A stretch of 64,000 nt of DNA from Tigriopus japonicus (Eukaryota > Arthropoda > Copepoda > Harpacticoida > Harpacticidae): the NCBI GenBank assembly GCA_010645155.1, contig CM021320.1:4002805-4066804 (forward strand), written 5' to 3'. The translations under genes and the position numbers were made by a program. The notes under the pieces were generated by a model. It saw nothing but the letters and a program-made list of their open reading frames with translations, made no database searches and was not told the origin of the DNA. This document shows, piece by piece, positions 8,901 through 19,185 of the stretch. Within the stretch, counting starts at the first letter, position 1. Each line of letters begins with the position of its first letter.

Positions 8901-10408
8901 ATCCCGCTTTGCCGCGTTTCGACTGTCTGAGACAAAAAGCTCTGTCTTGATCATCACTACAAAATTTGGCAATCGTTACAAAGGACTTAAGGAAATGATT
9001 CACGGTCAGTCTTAGTCCTCGTAAGTGACTCTCTGAACAAATGTTCTTCACAAAAGGGATATTTTCTAGCTTTCAATTGAAAGACTGGTCATAAACAGGG
9101 TCACTAGAGTTGTAAATTACATTTTACAATGTTATTACCAAAATCTTCAATTTTTGTCCAAAATGACAAAAAAAGTGGAAAATTCACAAAAATGAAAATT
9201 CACACAAGTAACACAACAGTGTTACTTTTGGGATATTCCACCTTTAGTCCCAAAAACGGGATTACTTAGACGACCTTTTCTAGCTTTGTTGATGTCATTG
9301 ATGCCACGAAAATATTGCCCCCAGATGATTTGTTCTACCCACGCTAATGAAGTTATCTGTAAATTGCTTTACCAATGCTTCTCTTAGATCCCCAGGCGAA
9401 ATCATCCGCCACCAAAGGGAAATATGCCAACAAGTCTCCATCCATCTTTGTAAAGGCACGTTTCTCTTTGAAGTTTGAAGCCTGCCTCAACATGGCTCGA
9501 ATCACGCGATTTTGTAAATGGACTGTAAGGAATCGCCATTAGATATCACTTGACCCAAAACCAGTCTGTCTGTTTAACTATTGTTCGTCGGTGGTCAGTA
9601 GAGTATATTTTCTCCAACCGGCTGACCTTGGATTCGGATTGAATTGGGGGCAAATTTCGAACAGATGTGAAATCCAAGCCAGATCAGATAATATTCTGGT
9701 CAGTTCGCCTGTTGCTCACCTCCTCCCTCTTTCTTTCTCTTCCTCGATCTATCTCTCACCCAATGCTTCTTTACTCCCCGCCTTTTTTTCGGTTCCAGTA
9801 GACTTTTGGACTCACTCTCCGAGGCATTTTTGCTTGGGCGAGGCGAGAATTTGAGATTTCAACGTACACCGACAAGAAACCATGAATAACCACTTGACGG
9901 CCATTTACTCGTTCCAATCAAACATATGTGGGGGGAGGTTGTAACACTTGCCCCCCGAAAGTATGCACTGCCAATGTGTTCATTCAACTGGTAGACAAAT
10001 TATGAGGAGCGCTGTCAAAGGTGCTTTCCGAGGAGAATCAGGGAAGAAAAATGTATCACTTTCTAAATGTGTCGTTGTGTACTGTTCTGTTAAAAACGAT
10101 TTTCAAACCGCACCCAGTAATCATGTCAAACATCAGTTTGTGTCTTTTGGCTAAGCACTGAATTCACTTACATTTATTTGCTTATTTAGTTTTTTTACCA
10201 TATCCATAGGTGGGTGCTTTTCGTTAATGTTCATAGATTTTCAAAAAAGTTTCAACTCAAGGTTTTCGAAACGCTATATCTGTGTTCATTATTTTATAAG
10301 TTTTATAAATTCTGACAATACTTTTGCAGTTTGAAATACAGAATAAGGTTGCCCATAACATTTTGCAAAAACTCGCTTTGCCAATTTTGGGCGCTGTTAA
10401 CAATACAT
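5919..10408. other. Non-coding region upstream of hexokinase
   Basis: AT-rich sequence with only short chance reading frames. Noted inside: an (ACGT)n tract at 6183-6196, and a perfect 7-bp stem with a 4-nt loop at 9208-9225 (GTAACAC, AACA, GTGTTAC). A pyrimidine-rich stretch at 9717-9800 could belong to a promoter or 5' leader, but nothing fixes a transcription start. Part of this region is presumably hexokinase promoter or 5' intron. Confidence 0.5.
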
Positions 10409-10713
10409 TTGTTTCATAAGAGCAACGAACCAAAAAGGGCCCCTACTGGAGANNNNNNNNNNNNNNNNNNNNNNNNNNNNNNNNNNNNNNNNNNNNNNNN
10501 NNNNNNNNNNNNNNNNNNNNNNNNNNNNNNNNNNNNNNNNNNNNNNNNNNNNNNNNNNNNNNNNNNNNNNNNNNNNNNNNNNNNNNNNNNNNNNNNNNNN
10601 NNNNNNNNNNNNNNNNNNNNNNNNNNNNNNNNNNNNNNNNNNNNNNNNNNNNNNNNNNNNNNNNNNNNNNTTGTTTCATAAGAGCAACGGACCAAAAGGG
10701 CCCCTACTGGAGA
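10409..10713. repeat. Assembly gap flanked by a 44-bp direct repeat
   Basis: 218 N (10453-10670) separate two copies of the same 43-44 bp segment, 10409-10452 and 10671-10713. The copies differ by one substitution and one A in a homopolymer. The left contig end is thus repeated at the start of the right contig. This is best explained by two overlapping contigs (or two alleles) placed side by side with a nominal gap rather than merged. A real tandem duplication is the alternative. Confidence 0.75.
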
Positions 10714-11503
10714 CAAAAAGTTTCGGTCAGGAAAAAAAAAGTCATAAGTTTGATAAAAGCTATCTTCAACCCTAACAGTTTACGTTGAAGACTTTCATGG
10801 AATCATGTGTATGATAAAATCAAAGTGAGCACAATCTATTTCAACACACGTGCACTATTCGTTTTCAATATTTCCTCTTTTTCTTCAATTCAAAGTTTGC
10901 ATGATTAATGAACAACTTTGTCGTGACTGAAATAACTTGTCAACCAGGGATAAAAGTATGTTCGTGGTCAATAATACCAACCATCGATAAAAGGAACTGC
11001 TCCCACCGGTTTTGGCCATCTTCGTTACCAAGGACCTTTGAGACTTTTTGCATCATCAGTTCCCCAGGCTTCTTTTGCCATTCCCATCTTAAAAAAATTT
11101 GCTCCCTTCGATACATGTTTCGCTAATGTCCTCACCCACATTTGACCAATATTTCAAGGCCAATCTGACTTGGCAAACGTCGACCACTTGCAGAGATAAT
11201 TGGCAAAGATCACTTAGACGTTGGACAGTCAAGTCTTGCGGCAAAACCACCACTTGGGATTTATTTGAGATTATCACGCAATCCAGAAGCTGCGGCACCC
11301 ATATCAAGTCACGGATGATCTGAATGGGGGATACGTTGATTTTAGGCTTGCTTGTACTGAAGTGTTTCAAGTTAGATTTTTGGCGTGATGTTACTAAATT
11401 GGTCCTCTTTAAGGTTTTTGGGTCAGAAAGTTTACACCACCAAACTTTTCAACAGGCAAGTGACCTCCGAGTCAAAAAAGCCTGCTCTACCAACTCGAAG
11501 CAC
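10714..11503. other. Non-coding stretch between the N gap and the first hAT-like element
   Basis: Only short overlapping chance frames on both strands (for example around 11089-11370). No recognisable motif, splice pattern or repeat. Confidence 0.5.
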
Positions 11504-11807
11504 ATCAGTACTAGAGGGCTAACAGAGAAATGTCACTCCAGTAGTCAGAGGAGATTTGTTTGGAACACACTTCATTGATCCGACAGCAAGGGTGTCAAGT
11601 GTCTTGATTCATCAAACGTTGCTCTTGTTCAACCAACGTAGTTGAATGAGTAATTTTGCCACAGACTCCCTAAAAACGCAAGTTTGGATTGGAAATCATG
11701 TAACTTACGTCTTCAATGTCAAATCCCATCACACACACAGTGCAGGCTTGGTGACTTATACAAATATGTTCGGAGTGTCATTTTTCTGTTAGCCCTCTAA
11801 TCAGTAC
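11504..11807. mobile_element. Short non-autonomous hAT-like element (MITE, 288 bp)
   Basis: The element spans 11512-11799 and begins and ends with near-perfect inverted repeats of about 28 bp, starting TAGAGGGCTAACAG; two differences are visible. It is flanked by an exact 8-bp direct repeat ATCAGTAC at 11504-11511 and 11800-11807. Inverted repeats plus an 8-bp target-site duplication are the hallmark of hAT-superfamily transposition. No transposase is encoded, so it must have been moved in trans. PiggyBac and mariner are excluded by duplication length. Confidence 0.85.
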
Positions 11808-14800
11808 TTGCTTGTGGGAGACAGCACTTTTTTTGGAGCGTCGTGCCTGACACGCACTCACCAACATGAGCACCTTAGACAAAAATCGACCTCTCTCCCT
11901 TTCATGAAATTCAATGTACAGTTTAAAAACTTGAGTTACTTTTCCCCTCTTGGGTCAATTTCGTGGGAACTTATGAAATGTATGGACAAATCTACTTTAA
12001 ACAGGAATGATCACGAATTGGCGCTTCTCTGAATCCCCATCTTCTTCTTCTTCTTCTTCTTCTTCTTCCTCCTCCTCCTCTTTTTTCACGCCTTAAAATG
12101 TCGTGTTTTGCCACCTCTGGCCATGTGCGAATTATTATCTCTCGGAATACTTGTGGACCAATTGAAAAGAGATGAAAAAAATGCCGTTTTGGCTCACGAG
12201 GGAAATGCAGCTTGCCAAATGGTCAAAATCGAAATAGATATTCCAATAGGTCGATCATGTAGGTGTGTGTCTGTGGGTGGAGATCAAGTCACGATCCTGC
12301 GTGGAAACGTACGCCACACCTCCAATAGCATTCTTCGCAATCCAAGAGATGGAATCAATGTGCGAATTTTTTAAACCTACATGATGACGCACAACTGAGC
12401 AAAACGATTTTTAGCACATATTCCAATAGAAGTTAAACAATTAACAACTATGCCATTGAGAACAAATGTTTGATTGGTCAAAACATCAGTGTTGTAAAAA
12501 GTAAGTTGTTTGCGTACATCATTCTGGTTTCTAAAAACCCCAGATTCAAATCCTCTATATTGACCTCTGACTTTTTGACTATAAAATTTGTTTGTCAACC
12601 CTTGTTCCAAAACTTAATTTATTGCGTTACTTTCGAATTATGCTTCATGGATTGGTTTAGATGGGTGTTGGTCAGTGGAAGTCAATTTTGTTGTTGTCAT
12701 TATTGCAACATGGTTTGAAAGAACACAGCCCAATATCTTGCATCGGTTTAACGTCGAGTGCATGCAATTAATGGTGAGAGCAGTCATGTTCATGAATGAT
12801 AAATATCGGCCACATACAGATTGGAGGGCGTTTTCGAAATGGATTATTGAAGGCTAAACTCAATATATTTCCAGAAAGGTTAATCGTGTCCTCAAAGAGC
12901 CCTGCACTTTTTGTCTCATCCTTCCTATTTTTTAACCAGTTACATACCGCGGCAACCCCAAATCTAAAGCTTCATCAATTCAGTTCAGATGCTAATTGCA
13001 CAAAAAGCGTCATTAATTATGATCTTATGCTGAAGTTTTGAGCCACAAAAAACAACAGTCATTTATCAGTTCAATTCCATGGGTTGAGATTGAAACGAAG
13101 GATCTCAGACGGTATTTTCTCGCATTCTTAAGATTGGTCCAATGTTTACTTACGTTCCTCTAATTCACTCCCCGTTCCACCATGTTTCAAAGGAAAAAAA
13201 GATGCAGCCGAGTCAACAAGAAATGACACCCACTTCCAAGACACTCAAACCTACTCATTGTTTGGAATCGACAGTACGTTAGCTGAGGCAGGACTGCCAA
13301 CTTTTATTTTGGCTGAAAAGTCAAACCTGAGTCAAATTCCAAAATAATCTTAAGTCTAAAATGTGTCATTTTTAGGGTTGCGGATTATTTAGTACCGCTA
13401 CTAGGAATGTGATTCACAATAAACAAATAAATGATAGATATCACTTAAATTTCTCTTTGTAAAAAGCTAACATACTACAGAAGGGATCATTGAGTTGGGG
13501 TTTAGGACTAAGTTTTTGAGGACTTACCATTTAATACGGATAATATTTTATTACTTTTAACTAAAAAAAATTAGAAGGCTAGGGGTTTGCAAAGTATTTG
13601 AAATGAATAAATTGCAAGAAAAACGTCCGAGGAGGAAAACTGACTAGAATCTATTGCTGTTTATTATGTCTATAATGTCATATCGGAGGTCTTCAAAAAC
13701 GAGCCACTCATTTTCCCAACATGGCCAGTTTTTTCAAATCTTGTTCTATAGATACCAATTGTGTGCTTTTGGTCTGCTGAATGAAAGGTTTGAAATTGAG
13801 CAAACATTCGAGCAGAATTAATAGATTTGCTTAACACTTGGTCAACTTGTTCATAGCAAGAATGAACATTCCTTGATTGAAATGAAAAACCTGTTTAAAT
13901 CAATCATATGGAGCCCCCTCAATTTTCGATTGTGATTTATGGCTGCGGTCAGATCGAAATATGCTATGGCGTTTCATGAATGTGGCTAGAATGGTGAAAT
14001 TGGTTTAGCTTAGCAGGGTCATTTTACACTTTTCGGCTCTATCCATCCCCTAAGTTAGCAAAGTACGTAGGACAACCAATACTATGGCTGAATTGAACTC
14101 GTTCCAGTTTAGTTGACAAACCTCAAATTGAGGTGGAGAATCCGACAATGCTCAAGAGTCGTTTTCCAGTGAAAAGAAACAAAATGGTCTTCCTTGTGTT
14201 CTTTCAATGGCTATTCTTATTGAGAACTGAGTAATGACGGGACTTCCGACCACGATAGAAAATCACTGATATTTATCCACAAAACACTGGTAACTCGTAG
14301 CAAGGTGAGATTTCACCACGACTAATTCAGACGAAAAAAACATGGCACCGAGGTTTCCATTCCGTCTAATAGACCTCCTTAGGTGTGATAAAAATCTCAG
14401 GCATTTGGAGCACTCCTTATACTTTATGCACTGAAATGGTTACTAATATTGGCTCCTTTTGGTGAAGGACCTTGAACACAAATTGATTTTTCAAAGGATA
14501 CCTACCTCCTTTGAGCATCCTAGAATCCTTCGCAATTCACTTTACGCACCAAAATCTATCAAGTAACTCAATGTCATTTATTATTTTTGATAAATCTACC
14601 ATAGACTATTTTCTTGTTATTTGGAGCATGATTTTGTTGTCTTCATTTTAGTATCTCTAATGGAAGCGAGCAAAATCAAGCAACATGACCAGAAGAACGA
14701 GCGGAAGCGCCATACAACTTACGAGGGTTTCCTGAGGAAATCAGAAGAGGCAATCACTTCGTTAATCAGATAAAGGATGATTTATAGTCTTCAAAACCAT

Positions 14801-15166
14801 TGATCCTCTCCTCCATTGAAGGAAATGGTATGATGTGCGGTGTGGTTCAAAGCTGGCTACTAATTTCAAGCTTCTTTAAATGACGATTTGTCCTGAAAAC
14901 TCGTTTTTCACTTATATTGCAATTCAGTCCGGCTAATTACTTTGAAAAGTCATTAATAAGATCTTAGATGTCCCAATTTTTCAATGAAAGTTAAATTATT
15001 GGGAAGGAGAATTTTCATCATGCAGTTATAAAATTTTGAAGAAGAGTAAAGATTAATACTCACACTATAAATGTTTCGACTGAATTATTTTTTTTTTTGA
15101 AATATCGCCAAAAAAGACTGAGAAAGATCAGGAAAGAGTGTACCGTTTGTGTGGATGCTGAATTCA
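11808..15166. other. Non-coding region with a CTT/CCT microsatellite
   Basis: No gene recognised. The open frames (12108-12374, 12470-12718, 12796-13041) show no motif and overlap on both strands. The microsatellite at 12041-12080 is the only clear structure. Confidence 0.5.
12041..12080. repeat. (CTT)n/(CCT)n microsatellite
   Basis: About nine CTT units grade into about five CCT units; a purine/pyrimidine asymmetric tract. Confidence 0.95.
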
Positions 15167-15688
15167 AAGTTAATCAGTGTTGCCAGATGGCGCCAAAAAG
15201 CGCCAAATTAGCGCATTTTGGCATGCCCATGGCGCTCAAAATTTTGGGTTGGCGCTAAGCGCCAATAATCTCATTTTCTAGCGCTTTTGGAAGATGGCAA
15301 AGTGCTTTATCACAGATCTTGAATAAACCACTTTGTGAGAGTATTTAGACATCTATGCAATTTGTGTTCTCATCGTGTGTTCTACAGTCAGCTGCCTGAG
15401 GCAGCTGACTAGAAGCCTGTGGCTTCTGTTTGTGTTTACAATCGTGACAAGAATATATATATACAAGGAAAAATCAGAGAGTTAGCGAGTTCAACCCGCC
15501 AGAAAACATTCTGAATTATGATTCATCAATCTATGAATAAATAACAACCAAAAAAGAGCATTTTTTAGATGTAGGCGCTTTTTTAAAATTTGTTGCTCTT
15601 TTTTTCAGAATGTGGCGCTTGTTTTGGCGCTTTTGGAGATAAGGACAGCGCTTTTCAATTTTTTTCATCTGACAACACTGAAGTTAAT
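15167..15688. mobile_element. Non-autonomous hAT-like element (506 bp) with GGCGC-rich ends
   Basis: The element spans 15175-15680. Its termini are CAGTGTTGCCAGATG (15175-15189) and the inverted copy at 15666-15680 (14 of 15 identical). It is flanked by exact 8-bp duplications AAGTTAAT at 15167-15174 and 15681-15688. CAGTGTTG-type ends with an 8-bp duplication are typical of hAT elements. Both ends are crowded with AGCGCC/GGCGCT words, probably subterminal transposase-binding repeats. The middle carries two perfect hairpins (15387-15409 and 15411-15427). No transposase frame is present. Confidence 0.9.
15387..15427. repeat. Two adjacent perfect hairpins inside the hAT-like element
   Basis: First hairpin: arms GTCAGCTGCCT and AGGCAGCTGAC around a single G (15387-15409). 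Second: arms AGAAGCC and GGCTTCT around TGT (15411-15427). Both are exact inverted repeats, one base apart. Confidence 0.9.
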
Positions 15689-15798
15689 CATTTATCGTCA
15701 GCTGACGCCTCGAACGGCGGACACGCGTTTTACCTCTCGTGACATTTTATAATGGTTTTAAATCGTTTTTAATAGTTTGACTTGTGATATTCGTGAGT

Positions 15799-15829
15799 GG
15801 GGCCACGCCCACGACTGGCCGTGGCCCCC
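15799..15829 (+). repeat. GC-rich hairpin at the presumed LINE 5' leader
   Basis: Arms GGGGCCACG and CGTGGCCCC pair perfectly over 9 bp around a 13-nt loop. It precedes a C/T-rich leader up to about 16030. It may be an RNA structure of the LINE 5' end; this is an inference from position. Confidence 0.6.
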
Positions 15830-16041
15830 AATGACCCTGTGTTAACTTCCCTTCAGTGCACCCCTTCCCCTTCCAATCCTTCCTCTCTCCATAATCCCTC
15901 GGCCACGTCATATTCAAGACGTGAGCTACTTGCCCTCAAACCCCCTTCAACGCCCTTGTCCCCCTCATCTTCCCAATCATCCTTTCCTTTTCCCCTCAAT
16001 CCCATATCAACTCATCTCTTCTAGGACCGATATAGGTCAGA

Positions 16042-18866
16042 TTGAACAACTCGGTATCGCGAGGAAACATCGGCGGCGGCGGAAACAGCGGAGAGGAGGG
16101 AATCAACCGGTGTCGGCCCCTTTTTCTCAACTGCCATGGACGGGCGAATATGCTGCGAGTGGCTGGAGTGGGACAGTGCCTCAACAAGATCCGAGGACAC
16201 GCCTTCACCTTCCTGTCCGAGACGTGGGTCACCGAGGAGAAACACGAGAGCTGTTTCGCTGGAAAGCAGAGCTTTGTGGTGCATGCCAGAAAGCCCGCTG
16301 GGCGTGGCAGGCCCAGCGGAGGGTTGGAGTTCTACATTACCAAACGCTTTGAGCCCACCCTACTCTCGTCCTCTCCTCATCACATAGCCGTGGATGCCCA
16401 AGGCTTTACCATCATTGGCGTCTATTATCAGCCAACCACGGACTATGACGACCTCGTTTCGGACCTCACATCCATCCTCCAAAAGGTAAAGAATCCGGAG
16501 AAAGTCATCATCGGTGGTGACTTCAACATCCGACCCGACTCGAGTGAATTCTCCGAACTCGCCAAGATTCTGAGTCAATGGAGAATTACTCTGCGCTCCG
16601 ACCCGGGAGTCCCAACACACACCCACTCCCGGGGCGCCTCCGTACATGACCACATCTTCATATCAGAAAATCTTCCATCTCCGGCCATTTATGTTCATCA
16701 ACTGGCCGTTTCTGATCACCTCCCCATTTCAGTCACCTTCAAAATGCCCCGAAACTTCCATCATCTGGGCGTGACTCGAAAGGGGAGGTCCGTGGTCAAA
16801 GTGCAGGAGTGCGCGGCTCAACTCGAGGCCCTGCAATTAACCATCGACACCTGGAAGGACTACAATCCAACTGCAGTGGCCCAAAGCATTTCGCAAGCAT
16901 TCCAAGAGTCCTCTTCAGTTCAGGTGAGGAGAAGAGGACCCAAGACCCCTTGGTTCAGCTCATACCATCGAGAGCTGAGGGGTCAAATGTTCCAAAAATT
17001 GGGAAGTGCCAAGAGGAGTCAAACACCAGAGACTTGGGAGCAATATGCAATTGCAAGAATTGCATATAACAAGTCTCTGCGGAGCGCCGAGTCGGCCCAC
17101 CAAAGATTGGAAGTGGAGAACCTGCTCTCTTCATCGGCTCCGTCCAGGATGGCGGGCTTGTACAAACGTGCTAAAAAGCCCGCCGCCAACTCGGAAATTC
17201 CGGTGAGCCAATTCCTCCTCCACTGCCAAGAACTGTTTTCATCGTCATCAGAAACAGTGGTGGAGGAGGTCCAGGGCTGCTTGGAAGAACATCATCCCCT
17301 TTTGCAGCCCTTCACGGAATCCGAGATGGACGCAGCCTTCAAGAAGATGAAGAGCAAGGCCCCGTCAACATCAGGGGTTTCTCCCTTCCAACTTTCACTT
17401 CTCCGGACCCAAATCCAACCACTCCTACAAGATCTCTTCAGCCACGCTCTCCAAACATCTTTCTTCTCACCAGACTGGATGGAGTCAGCCATCATCTTCA
17501 TCCATAAGAAGGGGCCCAAGGACATTCCAGACAATCATAGGACCATCGCCTTGGAAAACCCCTTCTTGAAGATGATTCCGGATTGGCCGAGGAAAGGAAT
17601 CTCCTTCCCGAGTTCCAATTCGGTTTCCGGAGAAGCCGCTCAACCACCTCGGCAGCCACTCTCCTCTACGAAATTGTGCACGCAAACATCAGCACTAAGA
17701 GGAGCGTTTACGGATGCTTTGTGGATTTCTCCAAAGCATTCGACAGGGTGGATCGAACGCGGTTATTCTTCAAACTCCTACTGTGGGGAATTCCGCGTTC
17801 AAAATGTGTCCTGCTAGCCAACATCTACGCAGGACTCAAATGCTCCATTCGTTCTGGTGAGGACCTATCCCCCTGCTACTTCACATCCATCGGCCTTCCG
17901 CAGGGGGATTCACTATCGCCAATTCTTTTCAATCTTTATGTATCCGACCTGCCCGAAGCCCTCTCTCACCAAGGCCCCACCATCAATAGCAATAGAATAC
18001 AATACTTACAGTATGCAGACGACCTGGTTCTCTTGGCTGATTCAGCCGTGGAATTGCAAAATGCCATCAATGCTCTCCACGGTTATTGCCAAGAGAACGG
18101 CCTTCAAGTCAACACCATCAAGACGAAGGCCATGGTCTTCCATAAAGGTCGTCTGCCACCTACCTCCTTCCACGTCAACAATAGTCCGATTGAAATCGTC
18201 AAGTTTTTTAACTATGTCGGTTTCACCATCACCACTCAACTCTCCCTCCCCAAGCACCTCAACCTTGCAATAACCAAGGCCAGGGCCAGGATCGGATACA
18301 TATACAATAGACTTCCAATCAAGAACCTCCCTCTTCCAATAGTCCTTCAACTCTTCCGGACCTTCATCACCCCCATCTTCCTCTATCGCCTTCACCTCTG
18401 GCTTCCCAACTCTGCTCAATCCGCCCTCAAATCCGTCGATGCCACCTTCACCAAATTTCTCAAGCGATACCTCTGCGTGCCCCAATACGCCAATAATGCA
18501 TGGACGCATTTCCTATGCGAAACCGAGCCCTTCACCATCGGGCTGGCAAGGTTAGTGTCCAACAGTGTTAGGAACCTGACCTTTCCGGAGGTGATGTGTG
18601 GACACATGCTATCATTCCCGGTCAAGGACTTGACAACACCTTACTGTCCTTGGCCCTCCTTGGCCCACATCCCTTCGGAATATTGGCGGTCAAGCACCTT
18701 CGTCCGGCTTCCTGCCCAACTCCATCAACGACGGGAACTGACGAAGGATCTGTTCAATCTGACCCACCCTCTCTACTGCAATAACCAAGATTTTCATCAT
18801 CTACCGCTACCCAACTGCATCTGTACTGTCTGTCAATCCCCGCTTCATTTCTTCCATGTGCACTGA
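16042..18866 (+). pseudogene. LINE ORF2: endonuclease-reverse transcriptase, broken by one frameshift/deletion
   Basis: The first frame (open from after a TAG at about 16030, to 17817) holds the endonuclease: LFLNCHGR (Asn30), LSETWV (Glu60), GGDFNIRP (Asp160, Asn162), HDHIF (Asp203) and SDHLPI (224-226), so all catalytic blocks are present. RT then begins with KSKAPSTSGVSPF and IPDNHRTIALENPFLKM. At about 17575-17585 coding moves to the other frame (17583-18866), which holds QFGFRRSRST, FVDFSKAFDRVD, GLPQGDSLSPILFN, the catalytic YADD (18012-18023) and a C-terminal zinc-knuckle start CTVC with a following His. About ten residues usual between LKM and the next block are missing, so a small deletion probably caused the shift. 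There is no ATG before the endonuclease; the first one in frame is internal. Confidence 0.87.
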
Positions 18867-19020
18867 ACGTATTCTAGTCAACTCACTGTGATATCATGAT
18901 TTTACGTAACTATTTTTAACGTGTTTCTAACTTTTGACATGTCTTTTTTTTACAGTTTTATATGATTATACATATATCCTTTTTTTAATACGCCATGACA
19001 TGACCAAGAGTCGCAATAAA

Positions 19021-19040
19021 CATTATTATTATTATTATTT
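19021..19040 (+). repeat. (ATT)n 3' tail of the LINE
   Basis: About six ATT units directly after TCGCAATAAAC. Short tandem repeats at the 3' end are usual for several LINE clades that lack a poly(A) tail. Confidence 0.85.
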
Positions 19041-19185
19041 CCTGATTCAAAAAATATCACAAGATAAATTTAGGGATCTTGATGTCCATAACTCTGTATC
19101 TCCTTAATTTGTTTTCGTTTTAATATTTTCTCGGAAATTCTTTTGTTTTGTGCCTGAGTGGAAGTGCACTCTTTGAACAAAGTGC

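Larger units (their letters stand above)
15797..19040 (+). mobile_element. Non-LTR retrotransposon (LINE) with endonuclease and RT, almost full length, inactivated
   Basis: The plus-strand element runs from a GC-rich leader (hairpin at 15799-15829) through an apurinic-type endonuclease, reverse transcriptase and C-terminal zinc knuckle to a 3' UTR ending TCGCAATAAA plus an (ATT)n tail (19021-19040). The GC content of the coding part is well above the surroundings. Endonuclease plus RT, a zinc knuckle and a trinucleotide tail fit the Jockey/CR1/R1/I group; the clade is not resolved here. The 5' boundary is uncertain and no separate ORF1 was recognised, so it may be 5'-truncated. No target-site duplication was identified. 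Confidence 0.85.

Noticed and set aside
9591..9854. 87-codon plus-strand frame
   Set aside because: Low-complexity pyrimidine-rich DNA; no motif and no splice sites.
10331..10716. Open frames spanning the first N gap
   Set aside because: They consist mostly of N; the visible parts are the duplicated contig ends.
15797..16024. Open frame before the LINE endonuclease as a possible ORF1
   Set aside because: It begins at GTG, is C/T-rich and Ser/Pro-biased and has no zinc knuckle or coiled coil; better read as leader sequence.
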